This document shows, piece after piece, positions 42,946 to 55,200 of a stretch of 64,000 bases of DNA. The notes under the pieces were generated by a model. That model did no database searches and was not told the DNA's origin. It was given only the letters and a program-made list of their open reading frames with translations. The stretch covers positions 48,279,237-48,343,236 of the forward strand of contig NC_080185.1 of the NCBI RefSeq assembly GCF_950295315.1. The letters run 5' to 3'. How positions within the stretch are numbered: the stretch's first letter is position 1; each line of letters begins with the position of its first letter. The stretch comes from Erinaceus europaeus. Lineage: Eukaryota; Chordata; Mammalia; Eulipotyphla; Erinaceidae. The position numbers were made by a program, and so were the translations under genes.

Positions 42946-44460
42946 TTATTTATTTTATTTTTTTATTTTTTATTTTTTATTTTTTTATTTAAGAAAGGAT
43001 TAGTGAACAAAAGCATAAGGTAGGAGGGGTACAACTCCACACAATTCCCAACACCCAATCCCCATAACCCACCCCCTCCCATGGTAGCCTTCCCATTCTC
43101 TATCCCTCTGGGAGCATGGACCCAGGGTCGTTGAGGGTTGCAGAAGGTAGAAGGTCTGGCTTCTGTAATTGCTTCCCCGCTGAACATGGGCGTTGACTGG
43201 TCGGTCCATACCCCCAGTCTGCCTCTCTCTTTCCCTAGTAGGGTGTGACTCTGGGGAAGCTGAGCTCCAGGACACATTGGTGGGGTCTTCAATCCAGGGA
43301 AGCCTAGCCAGCATCCTGGTGGCATCTGGCACCTGGTGATTGAAAAGAGAGTTAACATATGAAGCCAAACAATTTGTTGAGCAATCATGGATCCCAAGCT
43401 TGGAATAGTGGAGAGGAAGTGTTAGGGAGGTACTCACTGCAAACTCTAGTGTAGTCCTGCTTTCAGGTATATATTTTGCAGTAGTTTATGGATACGTGTG
43501 CACATAAGCTCTCTCTCATAGAAACTGGTGTATATCTAGGTTATGGGACTTTGTTAGAAAGTGAACTACCTGAGATGAAATTAGAGTGTACTATTAAAGG
43601 AAAGGTCTCACCCGAGTAATGAAGCTGAAGGGTTGTCATTCCACACGTGAAGTCTCTGGATACATTCTGAGGTGAAGCATGTTGAGGTAGCAATCGTTGC
43701 TTTGGTTAGGTTGTGATCGGCAGATGCAATGTTATTTGGTTTGGATTGGGAGATGCATACGGGAAAGTGGGCCCTATCCAAGGGTTCCAGGACTGGGGGA
43801 AGTAGGGGCTCTATAGTGAAGATGTGAGGTTCCTGCTGTCTTAGGGTTCAAAAAGACACTCAATAGTTAATATTATCATCACATTATTTGTTAATTGGGT
43901 TAACTTTGAAAAGTCCCTTTGTTATGGTTTGCTGGACAGTACCCAGTATCTTGTATATAGCTGTGCTATTGGAAGCTTCTAATCTACTTGGTCTAGGCTT
44001 TTGAGAGAGTCCGCATATCAAATACATAGCCTATATATAAAAAAGATTCAGTTTGTCTTTTGAGAAACTTTGAGACATACAGTTGATTTCCCCCTCATAT
44101 TAATTAGCTACTGATTTATATGTCTACATTTTGCTAGGAGTGTACATAAACACCATTCCCACCACCAAAGGACTGTGACCCATCCCTCCCGCCCACTCCC
44201 ACCCCCCACTGGCCCAGGAAGCTACATGCCTACCCCTCACCACTGGGTTTTTACTTTGGTGCCCTACTTACAATTTGATCAGGTCCTGCTTTTAGTTTCC
44301 CTTTCAGATCTTCTTAGTCAGCTTCTGTTGATGAGTGGGATCTATCAAGAACAATGAACCCACCTTCTCTGACCCATCTTGGACAGAGCTAGAAGGAATT
44401 ATGTTAAGTGAACTAAGTCAGAAAGATAAAGATGAGTATGGGATGATCCCACTCATCAAC
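42946..44460 (-). mobile_element. 5'-inverted L1-L with ORF2 C-terminus and complete 3' UTR
   Basis: AGGGATCTTTATTTGTT at 42929-42945 and 44461-44477 is a perfect 17-bp TSD round one insertion. The inverted 5' part (44343-44460, sense on plus) encodes the ORF2 C-terminus (DPSWTELEGIMLSELSQKDK). The main part is antisense and overlaps it by GATCCCACTCATCAAC. It continues to an ORF2 stop (TGA, complement of 44318-44320) and then about 1.33 kb of 3' UTR to the tail, without the 0.8-kb module. Key evidence that the L1-L repeat is an L1 3' UTR. Confidence 0.92.
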
Positions 44461-44477
44461 AGGGATCTTTATTTGTT

Positions 44478-44873
44478 CTAGAATGTGGCCACTGTTAATT
44501 TTTTATATTCATGTCTGAAGAATGAACTTTCCGCCCTGCTTTTCATGATAAAATATGATTAAACAGGTGTTGTAAACAAAAACACTTAGGAAAAAGAGAT
44601 TCATTTTCACCATGCTGATGTCAAGAAAAGTGAAGAACATTTTCACCAGAGTATACGAGTCACTTTGCTCTATATGTAATTAAGTTTAGGTAGTATGGCA
44701 TAATAAAATCTTAGAACCAGATTTCTATGATTTTAATAAAGATATAAGCAATCTATGTAAAGGTAAACATATTCCATAACATCAAATGAAACTCACAGTG
44801 ATAATAAGAAAAAATGAAATGTTTAAAATATTGGTACATTATGAGTACTCAATTTTTTTATGTCTACACTGAT
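44478..44873. other. Unique AT-rich sequence
   Basis: No feature recognised. Confidence 0.4.
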
Positions 44874-44882
44874 AGGAAAATA

Positions 44883-45175
44883 ACACTTTTTAATATAATT
44901 TTTTAAAATATTTATTCCCTTTTGCCATTGTTTTTATTGTTGTAATTATTATTGTTGTTATTGATGTTGTCATTGTTGGACAGGACAAAGAGAAATGAAG
45001 AGAGGAGGGGAAGACAGAGAGGAAGAGAGAAAGATAGACACCTGCAGACCTACTTCACCACTTGTAAAGTGACTCCCCTGCAGGTGGGGAGCTGGGGGCT
45101 TGAACCAGGATCTTTATGTCAGTCCCTGAGCTTTGCACCACCTGTGCTTAACCCGCTGTGCTACCATCGACTCCC
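44883..45175 (-). mobile_element. SINE-A
   Basis: Complete reverse copy. AGGAAAATA at 44874-44882 and 45176-45184 is the TSD. Confidence 0.94.
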
Positions 45176-45184
45176 AGGAAAATA

Positions 45185-45935
45185 GTATTTTGTAATTATT
45201 GAAAATAAACAAAAATGTTGCCTTAAATGCTTAATAGCTTTGTTTTAGAAGATACAAGCTAATTAGTTATTCTATTTTAATAAAATAATAAGGTGATATC
45301 AAGTCTGTTATATTAAAAGGTTGATACTTAGTGTGAACATTGAACTACTCTATTTCTTGAGATAAACCACTTTTTCTTTTAATTAAGAAGAGCTGAATGC
45401 TTAACTGTTGAGTAACAGCTTGACACCAACACAGGTATCTCCAGACTGTTAAAATTTTACCTATTTGTCAAGAGAATAGTGATTAACACTTATAAAACAG
45501 GAAAGGAATCCAAACTGAAAAGGAAAATCACTGTAATTTACTCAATATTTGTGTAAAGATAAAATATGTAATTAAAAACAAATATACAATATCTGCTCCA
45601 ACTATGCAATAAAAATAGAATTGTAATAATTTCTAAGATCCAAATTAAGGAATTTTCAAAATACAGAAAAATCATTCTCAACATCTTGTCAGATTCTTCA
45701 GAAAATGATATATTGAATAATAATAGGAGAAAATATAATTTATTAATAACATATATACCTCCTCTACTTTTGAGGACAACCTGGAAATTCCAAGTTGCTA
45801 TGTAGCCTTAGACACCAATTAGTTTAGCAAAAGCAGGGTAATTTGGGAAGAAGAAAGGGAGAGAGAGTTAGTTAGGAAAGATGCAAAAAAAAAAAAAAAG
45901 CACAATGAGACAAAAGTATTTGGATTTATGTTTGT
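45185..45935. other. Unique AT-rich sequence
   Basis: No repeat or gene recognised. An A14 run lies near 45886. Confidence 0.4.
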
Positions 45936-46215
45936 CTTTATTATTTTTTCATTTTATTTTAACTATTCTATTGAGGTTTTAGTAATTTAGAGTATAATTA
46001 TTTGCACATGGGTACAGTTTTTGATCTCACTGTTATAGGTGTCTGCAAAACATTCTTATATCCAACTTGGGTTTATTTCTACTGTAATACACCAGGATCC
46101 CTAAGGCCCTCCACCCCACTCCTATCTTTCTCTTTTTGTGTTAGTTTGTGTTCTGCATTGATTAGTTCTTCCAAAGGAGGGTTCTTTGTCTTTCAAAGAT
46201 AATAATTTTGCTTCC
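45936..46215 (-). mobile_element. Old L1 3' end
   Basis: Antisense, same order as 26025-26170 (TTATAGGTGTCTGCAAAACA, CCTAAGGCCCTCCACCCC). Highly diverged. Confidence 0.55.
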
Positions 46216-46744
46216 AGGTGTTTGCTTATATAATCAACCTTTTGACAAAGATATATTTTTGGAGTGATATGATTTTATCTCCAACTCCTTCAGAGGTAGA
46301 ATTTTTCTGTAAGTAAACACAAAATCTATTTATACAATGTTCTGTCTGTTATTAGAATGAGACTTGGTGATATCCTTATTAAAGTGAAGTATTTAATTAA
46401 AACTATTAATAAAAATAGCAAGAGATAGAAATAGCTCAGCATTTTTTAGGCAATAAAAATGAACGATGTCAGTTTTTTGTTCCATTCTCTTATTTCAAAA
46501 ATAATCCATGGTAGTATTGGATCAGCTGTTCAAAAGCTCAAATAAGCTTTTCTCATATGCTCAGAGTAGGCTCTTGCAGTAATCGTCACTTGGTGTGGGG
46601 AACTAATTCTATGGAGACCTTCCGGATCTCAGGAGGTCTGTTAATGTTACTTAAATATTGCAGTTTTGAGGATAACGAAGGTCATAGAACTTGAGAATCT
46701 CTTGTCCTTGCCTTATTTTTTTCCTTAGTAAGGGAGCAATCCCT
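46216..46744. other. Unique sequence
   Basis: No feature recognised. Confidence 0.4.
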
Positions 46745-46866
46745 GTTCTTTCCTCCTCCTTCTCCTTCTCCTTCTCCTTCTCCTTCTCCTTCTCCTTCTC
46801 CTTCTCCTTCTCCTTCTCCTTCTCCTTCTCCTTCTCCTTCTCCTTCTCCTTCTTCTTCTTCTTTCC
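46745..46866. repeat. (CTTCTC)n hexamer minisatellite
   Basis: About 17 nearly perfect TTCTCC units at about 46757-46852, edged by TCC and TTC. One strand is pure purine with AGAAGG-type units, so a triplex-type fold is possible. The encoded (EG)n and (FS)n frames are artefacts. Confidence 0.97.
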
Positions 46867-47189
46867 TAGAAGAGTAAAGTTGATAAGGGGAGCGTAGTGT
46901 CATTCAGGTATTTTTTTTGTCCTCCCTATCTTCACATTTTTATTCCAAGAGTAAAGATGAAGTCAATTCTTACATCTCGTTCAAAATCTTCTTTGCTCCC
47001 AGGTTCCCAAGGTTCTTTGACACTGGATTTATATCCCTAGTTCACCCTATTTTTCTTTGGAATTTATAGTCATAAAAACCCTCCATGTATATATATATAT
47101 CTATGTGTTTGTTTCATCATCATGTGGCCTCACATATATATAGCAAACTTTCCTATATCTACATTTTTTTTATTCTTTAAAGAATAAAG
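46867..47189. other. Unique sequence
   Basis: Nothing recognised except a (TA)n run near 47087. Confidence 0.4.
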
Positions 47190-47474
47190 AGTTGGGAGGT
47201 AGCGCACCGGGTTAAGCGCAGGTGGTACAAAGTGCAAGGACCTGCGTAAGGATCCCGGTTCGAGGCCCCGGCTCCCCACATACAGGGGAGTCACTTCATT
47301 GTCAGTGAAGCAGGTCTGCAGGGGTCTATCTTTCTCTCCCCCTCTCTGTTTTCCCCTACTATCTCCATTTCTCTCTGTCCTATCCAACAACAAAGACATC
47401 AATAACAACAACAACAATAAAACAGCAAGGGCAACTAAAGGGAATAAATAAATAAATATTAAACAAAAGAAATA
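47190..47474 (+). mobile_element. SINE-A, well preserved
   Basis: Head GGTAGCGCACCGGGTTAAGC, box B CCCGGTTCGAGGCCCC, TC motif and an AATAAATAAATAAATATT tail. Confidence 0.95.
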
Positions 47475-47611
47475 ACCTCTTTCTCATTTTTTATTATTTA
47501 TTTGCAGTTAATAGTGGGTCACAAGACTATAAGATTACAGTGTACAGTTCCATAATACATTCACCATTAGAGTTCTGTGCCCCAACTTCCATTGAATATC
47601 CCATAACTTTT
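47475..47611 (-). mobile_element. L1-L-related 3' end, old
   Basis: TTATTTGCAGTTAATAGTGG, CACAAGACTATAAGATTAC and CATTCACCATTAGAGTTCTG weakly follow the L1-L tail order. Confidence 0.5.
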
Positions 47612-47955
47612 TTCTTTCTTTATAAGATAAAAATATTGATAAGACCATAGGATAAGAGGGGTACAATTCCACATAATTCCCACCATCAGAACTCTATAGC
47701 CCATCCCCTTCCTTGATATCTTTCCTATTTTTTATCCCTTTGGTAGTATGGACTCAGGGTCATTATGGGGTGCAGAAGGTGGAAGGTCTGGATTCTGTAA
47801 TTGCTTCTCCATTGGATATGGGTATCCATACACACAGCCTGTCTCTATCTTTCTCTAGTGGGGCAAGGCTCTGGAGAAGTGGGGCCCCAAGACACACTGG
47901 TGAGGTTGTATGCACAGGGAAGTTAGGTTGGTGTCAAAGCAGCATTTGCAATGCT
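47612..47955 (-). mobile_element. L1-L 3' end, older subtype
   Basis: Antisense from the tail (TATAAGATAAAAATATTGAT) to AGTTAGGTTGGTGTC. It meets a sense L1-L copy head-on at about 47956. Confidence 0.82.
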
Positions 47956-47970
47956 GGTGAGACCTTTTCT

Positions 47971-48126
47971 TTCTTGTTTTATTTTTTGACACCTGTAGAC
48001 CTGCTTTACCACTTGTGAAGCGACCCTCTGTCGGTGGAGAGCCAGGGGTTCGAACTGGGATCCTTATGCCTATCCTTGTGCTTTGCATGAAGAGCACTTA
48101 ACCTGCTGCGCTACTGCCTGGCCTCT
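47971..48126 (-). mobile_element. SINE-A lacking the TC motif
   Basis: Tail-like TTCTTGTTTTATTTTTT is fused directly to the box region (GACACCTGTAGACCTGC), which continues through box B (GGGTTCGAACTGGGATCC) to the head. GTGAGACCTTTTCT at 47957-47970 and 48127-48140 is a perfect 14-bp TSD, so the shortened SINE inserted as it is. Confidence 0.92.
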
Positions 48127-48183
48127 GTGAGACCTTTTCTAGTTCATGGGTCTCCTTAATTCCATTTCGGTGGTGCACTTCTT

Positions 48184-49363
48184 TTTCAAATTTTTTTATA
48201 GGGGATTAATTTTTTACATTCCACAGTTTGTACATGCATAACATTTCTCAGTTTTCCACGTAACAATACAACCCCCACTAGGTCCTCTGTAATCCTTTTG
48301 GGACCTGTACTCCGCCCCCCCCCCCCCGCCCCGAGTCTTTTACTTTGGTGCAGTACACCAACTCCAGTTCCAGTTCTATTTGTGTTTTCTCTTCTGTTCT
48401 TGTTTTTCAACTTCTGCCTGAGAGTGACATCATCCCATATTTAGCCTTCTGTTTCTGACCTATTTCGCTTAAAATAATTTCTTCAATCTCCATCCAAGAT
48501 GGGCTGAAAATGGCAAAACCACTATTTTTAATAGCTGAATAGTATTCCATTGTGTACATATACACCACAACTTGCTCAGCCACTCATCTGTTGTTGGACA
48601 CTTGGGTTGCTTCCAGGTTTTGGCTATTAAAAATTGTGCTGCTAAGAACATATGTATACACAGATCTTTTTGGATGGGTGCATTGGCCTCCTTAAGATAC
48701 ATCCCCAGGAGAGGAATTGCAGGATCATAGGGTAGGTCCATTTCTAGCCTTCTGAGAGTTCTCTAGACTGCTCTCCACAGAGGTTGGACCAATTTATATT
48801 CCCACCATCAGTGAAGGAGGGTTCCTTTGACCCCACAACCTCTCTAGCATATGTTGCTGCTACTTTTTCTGATGTCTGACATTCTCACAGGAGTGAAGTG
48901 GTATCTCACTGTTGTCTTTATTTGCGTTTCTCTGACAATCAAAGACTTGGAGCATTTTTTCATGTGTTTCTTTTGGATCTCTTCTGTGGTGAATATTCTG
49001 TCCAAGTCCTCCCCCCATTTTTGGATGGGGTTATTTGTTGTCTTGTTGTTGAGTCTGGCAAGCTCTTTATATATGTTGGTTATTAAACTCTTATCTGATG
49101 TATGACATGTAAAGATCTTTTCCCATTCTGTAAGGGGTCTCTTTGTTTGGGTATTGGTTTGTTTTGCTGTGCAGAAGCTTTTTAATTTTATGTAGTCCTA
49201 TAGGTTTATACTTGCCTTAGTCTTCTTTGTAATTGGATTCATTTCATTCAAGATGTCTTTAAAATTTATGAAGAAGAGTTCTGCCAATATTTTCTTCTAA
49301 GTATCTGACATTTTCTGGTCTAATATCCAAGTTCTTGATACACTTTGAATTTACTTTTGTGTT
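48184..49363 (-). mobile_element. L1-S insertion, 5'-truncated in ORF2
   Basis: Antisense. The 3' UTR is only about 0.2 kb (tail side 48190; ORF2 stop TGA is the complement of 48407-48409). The ORF2 C-terminal region follows, with a frame reading DLPYDPAIPLLGMYL and FLIAKTWKQPKCPTTDEWLS. GGTGGTGCACTTCTT at 48169-48183 and 49364-49378 is a perfect 15-bp TSD in the L1-L target. A C14-like run at 48316 mutates its 3' UTR. Confidence 0.95.
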
Positions 49364-50066
49364 GGTGGTGCACTTCTTAACAAAGCCACAGAACCCAGAT
49401 ATAGATCAGGACCATATGATAGAGCACATATGCACATATATCCATAAGTTATGGGAAAATGTATACCTTAAAGCAAAAGTGCACAGTAGTTTGCAGTGAC
49501 TCAATAAGTGTACCAAGCAAGTAGAAAGACCTAAAAAAAGATGCCATGAAGTACTTAATAAAATAGTTTCTACTTAGACCTAGATACCCTCATCACCTAC
49601 TTTATATTACACTTTCTTAAGTCACTATAAGGCTAACCTTGTCAGACAAAATAAGGACTACAAAAGCTGGATACGGTCAAGAGACTGTCATAATTTAATG
49701 ATGACTCTTTTGGTCACTACCATACCAGGGCACCCCATCATCCAGGGCCCTAGTCAGGGAATCTTGGGATACCCACACAGACATGATCTACCAGACCCCT
49801 TTCTTCACTCTCACTAGTCATCTCCAACAGAAAAAACATAATGGAGCCCTTTTTGGGCCCCCATAGGACTTGCCCTCAATGTATAACAACAATTGTCATG
49901 ACTGTCTCATTTTCAGAAGGGAGGTTGTGTCAACATACTCTACCACTGGAGGGAGATGGTTCCTGCAATAAGTGCAGCCTAGAATGTTCCTAGCTATGAC
50001 CACAGAATGTGAGTTCAGATCTACAAGGATATAGAGATTTCATAGGCTCCTGGACTGAATATGGGC

Positions 50067-51485
50067 CCATAACTTTTTTTATCCTGTCATCTATTGATGG
50101 GTATTTAGGCCAGAGCCTGGACAAAATGCAGATATCCAAAATCAAATAAGTGAATAAAAACAAAAACAAAAACAAACTTAAAACCAGGCTGTTTTAAGTA
50201 ACCAGGATACATTTTTATTTGATTGCAGCGTTTAGTGTTAGGTGGTGGTCTCATTTCACTTTTCTGCATGTGGCTATCCAATTTTCCCAGCACCATTTGT
50301 TGAAGAGACCTTTACTCCATTGAATTGTTTTGGCCCCTTTGTCAAATATGAGATGACTGTATATGTGTGTGAGTTCATTTTGAGCTCTTCATTCTGTTCC
50401 ATTGATCCAAGTGTCCATTTTTACTCTAGTACAATGTTGTTTTAACTATTATTGTTTTGTAGTATAACTGAAAGTTAAGGAGCATGATACCTCTCTATAT
50501 ACTTTTCTCTTTTTCTCATATGTGCATTGGCTATTTGTGGTTCCACACAATTTTTTTAACAAGTTGTTCAATTTCTTGAAAAGTGCCATTTTGGTTGTTT
50601 GTTTGAGTCCTTTGTTTGAGATGTTTTGTGTCAAGTTATTCTCCCACACTGTTGGGTGTTTTTCTGCTTGGGTGGTGATATCCTATGCTGTGCAGAAGAT
50701 TTTTAGTTTGATATAGTCCCATTGGCTTATTTTTGCTTTTGTTTTCTTTGCTGTTGGATTTTAATCCTTGTAGGTTTTCTTGAAACATAGGTCATGGAGT
50801 GTCCTGCCAATATTTTCTTCTTTGTCTTTCATAGTTTCTGACCTTATATCCATGTCTTTAATCCACTTAGAGTTGATTTCAGTGCTTGTTGATAAGTAAT
50901 GGTTAAATTTCTTCCTTCTGCATGTCCCAATCTGATCCCCCCCCCCAATATAGCGTAGTATTGCTTGAGGTCCAGTAATGTATTGCCTCCAGTTTTGTTC
51001 CTTTTTTTTTCCTTTAAATGATGATTTCACCTTTTAAAAAATATTTATTTATTCCCTTTTGTTGCCTTTGTTGTTTTGTTAATTGTTGTAGTTATTACTG
51101 TTGTTGTTATTGATGCGGTCATTGTTAGATAGGAAAGAAAGAAATGGAGAGAGGAAAGGAAGACAGAGAGGGGGAGAGAAAGACAGATACCTGCATACCT
51201 GCTTCAACATCTGTGAAGTGATTCCTTTGCAGGTGGTGAGCCGGGGGCTCATACTGGGATCTTTAAGCTGGTCCTTGTGCTTTGTGCCACGTGCGCTTAA
51301 CGGGCTACACTACCGCCAGACTCCCTTGTTCCTTTGTTTTTTGCAAAATTGCTTGGCAATCCTGGGGACTTTTTGGTTCCAGATAAATTTTTGTTTTATT
51401 CCTTTAAATAAATTTGATGGGATTGCATTGAATCTATATATGGTTCTGGGTACTGACTGAATTCTACCATTTCATATTTATCTTA
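50067..51485 (-). mobile_element. Old L1 ORF2 fragments
   Basis: Antisense ORF2 from the region after the RT domain: AGCACCATTTGTTGAAGAG, CTGTTCCATTGATCCAAGTG, TTTGATATAGTCCCATTGGC, ACCTTATATCCATGTCTTTA. Order suggests at least two overlapping pieces. A SINE-A interrupts it at 51037-51325. All frames are broken. Confidence 0.8.
51037..51325 (-). mobile_element. SINE-A with a possible 3' transduction
   Basis: Complete reverse SINE-A. The matching flanks are TTGTTCCTTTTTTTTT (50995-51010) and TTGTTCCTTTGTTTTT (51326-51341), 15 of 16. Between the left flank and the SINE tail sit about 24 extra bases (CCTTTAAATGATGATTTCAC and a few more) that belong to neither. Confidence 0.92.
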
Positions 51486-51690
51486 TTTCTTAAAACATTT
51501 TATTATACAGTTTATTTAATTTGGATGTACACAGAGAGAACTGAGAAGGAAGTGGGGGATAGAGAAGGGAAGAGGCAGAGATACCTATAGCATGGTTCAT
51601 AGATTATGAACTTCCTTGCTGGAGGTGTGGACTGGGAGCTTGAACCCAGGTTCTTGTTTCTTGGTCAGAAACCCACATTCATTTAGTAGC
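51486..51690 (-). mobile_element. SINE-B, old
   Basis: Tail side TTTATTATACAGTTTATTTA, GA-rich block and box region GGGAGCTTGAACCCAGGTTC. Confidence 0.8.
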
Positions 51691-52288
51691 AAGATAATAT
51701 TGAAATATCTTCCTTTCTTATATTTATATATTTTATAAGCCTTTTCAATGCTTCTTTAAAGTAGAAATTTTCACTCTGTCCTTAGCCTTTTTAAATGATG
51801 CCATATTTCAATTTATTTTATAAACAATGAGTAAATTAATTTTAGATACTATATTAAAATAGAATTTACTAAAAATTCTGTATTACCATTCATAGCTAGC
51901 ATAGCACTGATGGAATTCAAGTTGTAAATATCAGTATAATTTGTTCCTCAAAATTTACATCAACTTTTTTTCCTGTTTCAACTGCAGTTATTTTTGTACA
52001 TATAGTATTTATGACTAGAAAAAATATTTGTGGGTTAAATGATTCCTTTTACTTCATTAACATTCCATACATATGCCATCAGACAAGATTGAATTTTTAA
52101 ATATATTCAAAGCTAATGATATCTTTTTCTGACAACACTTAGAGTACATTGAGTATCTTACAGTTTGCATATCATCAAGAAGAAAAGCAGCAAAAAATAC
52201 CACTAGAAAATAAAACTCTTTTACATCCTTGAAGAAATGAAACTATAATACCACAGAAAAAATAGTTAATTATTAACATGCTAGTTAT
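51691..52288. other. Unique AT-rich sequence
   Basis: Nothing recognised. Confidence 0.4.
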
Positions 52289-55200
52289 GAGGGGCAGAGC
52301 CAATAAGATGGACCAGCAGTATCTGTTTTCACTCTCCACAACAGCAAAATATTACAACATACGTGGAAAATACAGCAAAGAATCTGACTTTGATTTTAGA
52401 GGTTACAACTAAGGAGGACAAAAGTCCAGTGTCCAGGTAGAAAGGACATAAAGACAATTGTACAGTAACAGCCAGTTCCTTAGCAACTTGCCACCTGACT
52501 TGGCTTCTTTCCTCTCTTGTGGCTTCCTGAGCTCCCAAACTACTAAACTGCCCTATCTCTACATGGATCCCCTGTATCTGGTGTCATACAGTTAACTGAC
52601 CCAAGATCCACATGGTCAGCTGCTGTCTACCACACATCAGCACCCAGAAAGCACCTGCCACCCACTGCTGCAACCCTTCCCTGCCACCTATCCATCCCAT
52701 GCTACACCAGCTATTCCAATCAAATTATCCATTCATGCCTACAGATTTGTGGCAGAAACTTTACAGGAGAGAAAGGGTAAGTAGAGGATATGAATCAATT
52801 AGGCTTAGAGGCAGCAGCTGCTTTACTTAGGATCAATGCAGTTTGAAAGTAGTCATACCAGGAACAGCCATTTTCACCTCTGACACAATAGACTTTAAAT
52901 TGAAGTAATGAAAGATGGATGAGGTCATTACATAATGATCAGAGGATTATTCAATCAAGATGATTTAACCATTATTAAAATCTACGCACCCAATGAGGGT
53001 CCATCTAAATAAATCAAACACTTACTGAAAGAGCTACAAAAATACATCAATACTAAAATAGTAATAGTAGGAGACTTCCACACCACACTAGCACACTTAG
53101 AAAGATCAACTAAGCAGAGAAACAACAAAGAAACAAGGGAATTAATTGAAAAAATGGATAGACTAGACCTCCTGGACATTTTCAGATTTATTCACCCCCA
53201 AGAAACTGGAATACATATTCTTTTAAAATCCACATAGCACATCTTCAAGGATAGACCACATGTTAGGCCACAGAGATTGTATCAGCAAATTCAAGAGGAC
53301 TGAAATCATCAAAAGCATCTTCTCAGACCACAGTAAAGCTAACACTCAACAACAAACAGAAAATTACTAAAAGTCACAAAATTTGGAAACTCCACAACAT
53401 ACTGCTTAATAACTGCTGGGTCAAAGAGGAACTCAAGCAAGAAATTTAAATGTTTCTAGAAACAAATGAAAATAAAGACACAAGCAATCTGTATATATGG
53501 GACACAGGTAAAGTAATACTTAGAGGGAAACTCATAGCTATACATCCACACATTAGAGAAAAAGAAAAGATGAAGTAAATGACCTTACTGCATGCCTTAA
53601 AGACTTAAAAGATGAGGAACAAAGAAACCCTAAAGCAACCAAAAGGATTAAAATTACGAAGATTAGAGCAGAAATAAACAAAATCAAAACAAAGAAAACC
53701 ATACAAAAGATCAATGAAGCCAAATGTTGGTTCTTTGAAAAATTAAACAAAATAAATTTTAAAAAACCCTAGCCAGACTCACACACACACAAAAAAAAAC
53801 CTCAATTAAATAGATTTGCAAATGATAGAGGAGATATCACAACAGACACCAGAGAAATTCAAAAAATCATGTGGAACATACGAACAACTGTATGCCACTA
53901 AGCTAGATAATCTGGAAGAAACGGAAGAGTTTCTAGAAACATACTCTTCCAAAACGGAACCTGGAAAAACCACAGAAATTGGTATTAAATGTACCAATCA
54001 CAAACAAAAAAATTGAAACAGTATTCCGAACCTTCCCAACAGTAAAAATCCAGGACCAGATGGCTTTACAAATAAATTCTACAAAACCTTCAGGAAACAG
54101 TTAATACCCATATTTTTAAAGTTCTTCCAAAAGATCGAAAAAACAGGAACACTTCCTTCTACCTTCTACGAAGCCAACATCAGCTAGATATCACAAACAG
54201 ATAGGGACACAACAAAAAAGGAAAGCAAGAGACCAATATCTCTGATGAACATTGATTCTAAAATATTGAACAAGGTCCTATCCAACAGTGCATCAAAAAA
54301 ATTGTTCATCAAAACCAAGTGAGATTTATTCTAGAAATGCAAGGCTGGTTCAATATACATAAGTCAATCAATGTCATTCACCACATCAGTAAAAGTAAAA
54401 CAAAAAACCACGGTTATTTCAATAGATGCAGAGAAAGCCTTTGATAAAATCCAATAAACATTCATGCCCAAAACACTACAAAAATGGGAACAGATGGAAA
54501 ATTCCTCAAGATAGTGGAGTCCATGTATAGATAATCTATAGCCAAAATCATACTCAATGGATAGAATTTGAAAGCATTCTACCTCAGATTGGGGACTAGA
54601 CAGTGATGTCCATTATCAACATTACTCTTCAACATAGAATTGGAAGTTCTCGCCATAGCAATTAGGCAAGAGAAAGAAATCAAAGAAATACATATTGGAA
54701 AGAAAGAAGTCAAACTCTTACTATTTGCAGATGATATGATAGTATACGTAGAGAGACCTAAAGAATCCAGCAGAAAGCTACGGGAAATCATTAGGCAACA
54801 TAGCAAGGTGTCAGGCTACAAAATCAGTGTACAAAAATCGGTGGCATTTCTTTATGCAAACACTAATTCTGAAGAAGAGTACATCCATAAATCACTCCCA
54901 TTCACAGTCATAGCAAAATCAATAAACTATCTAGGAATAAACCTGACCAAAGAAGTTAAATACTTGTATATGGAAAACTATGAGTCGCTATTCAAAGAAA
55001 TAGAAACTGATACCAAGAAATGTAAAGACATGATCATGGATTGGAATAATTAATATCATCAAAATGAATATTCTCCCCAGAGCCATATACAAATTTAACA
55101 AATACCCATCAAAGTTCCACCAAGCTTCTTTAAGAGAATAGAACAAAAATTAAAATCACTTATCTAGAACCAGAAAATACCCAGAATCGCCAAAACAGTC

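Larger units (their letters stand above)
47956..50066 (+). mobile_element. L1-L 3' UTR, older subtype, split twice
   Basis: Sense L1-L from GGTGAGACCTTTTCT. It is interrupted by a SINE-A (47971-48126) and an L1-S (48184-49363), then resumes with TTAACAAAGCCACAGAACCC and runs through the 0.8-kb module to GAATATGGGCCCATAA. The tail end is missing. Confidence 0.82.

Noticed and set aside
46682..46903. EG-repeat and FS-repeat proteins
   Set aside because: Produced by the TTCTCC hexamer array.
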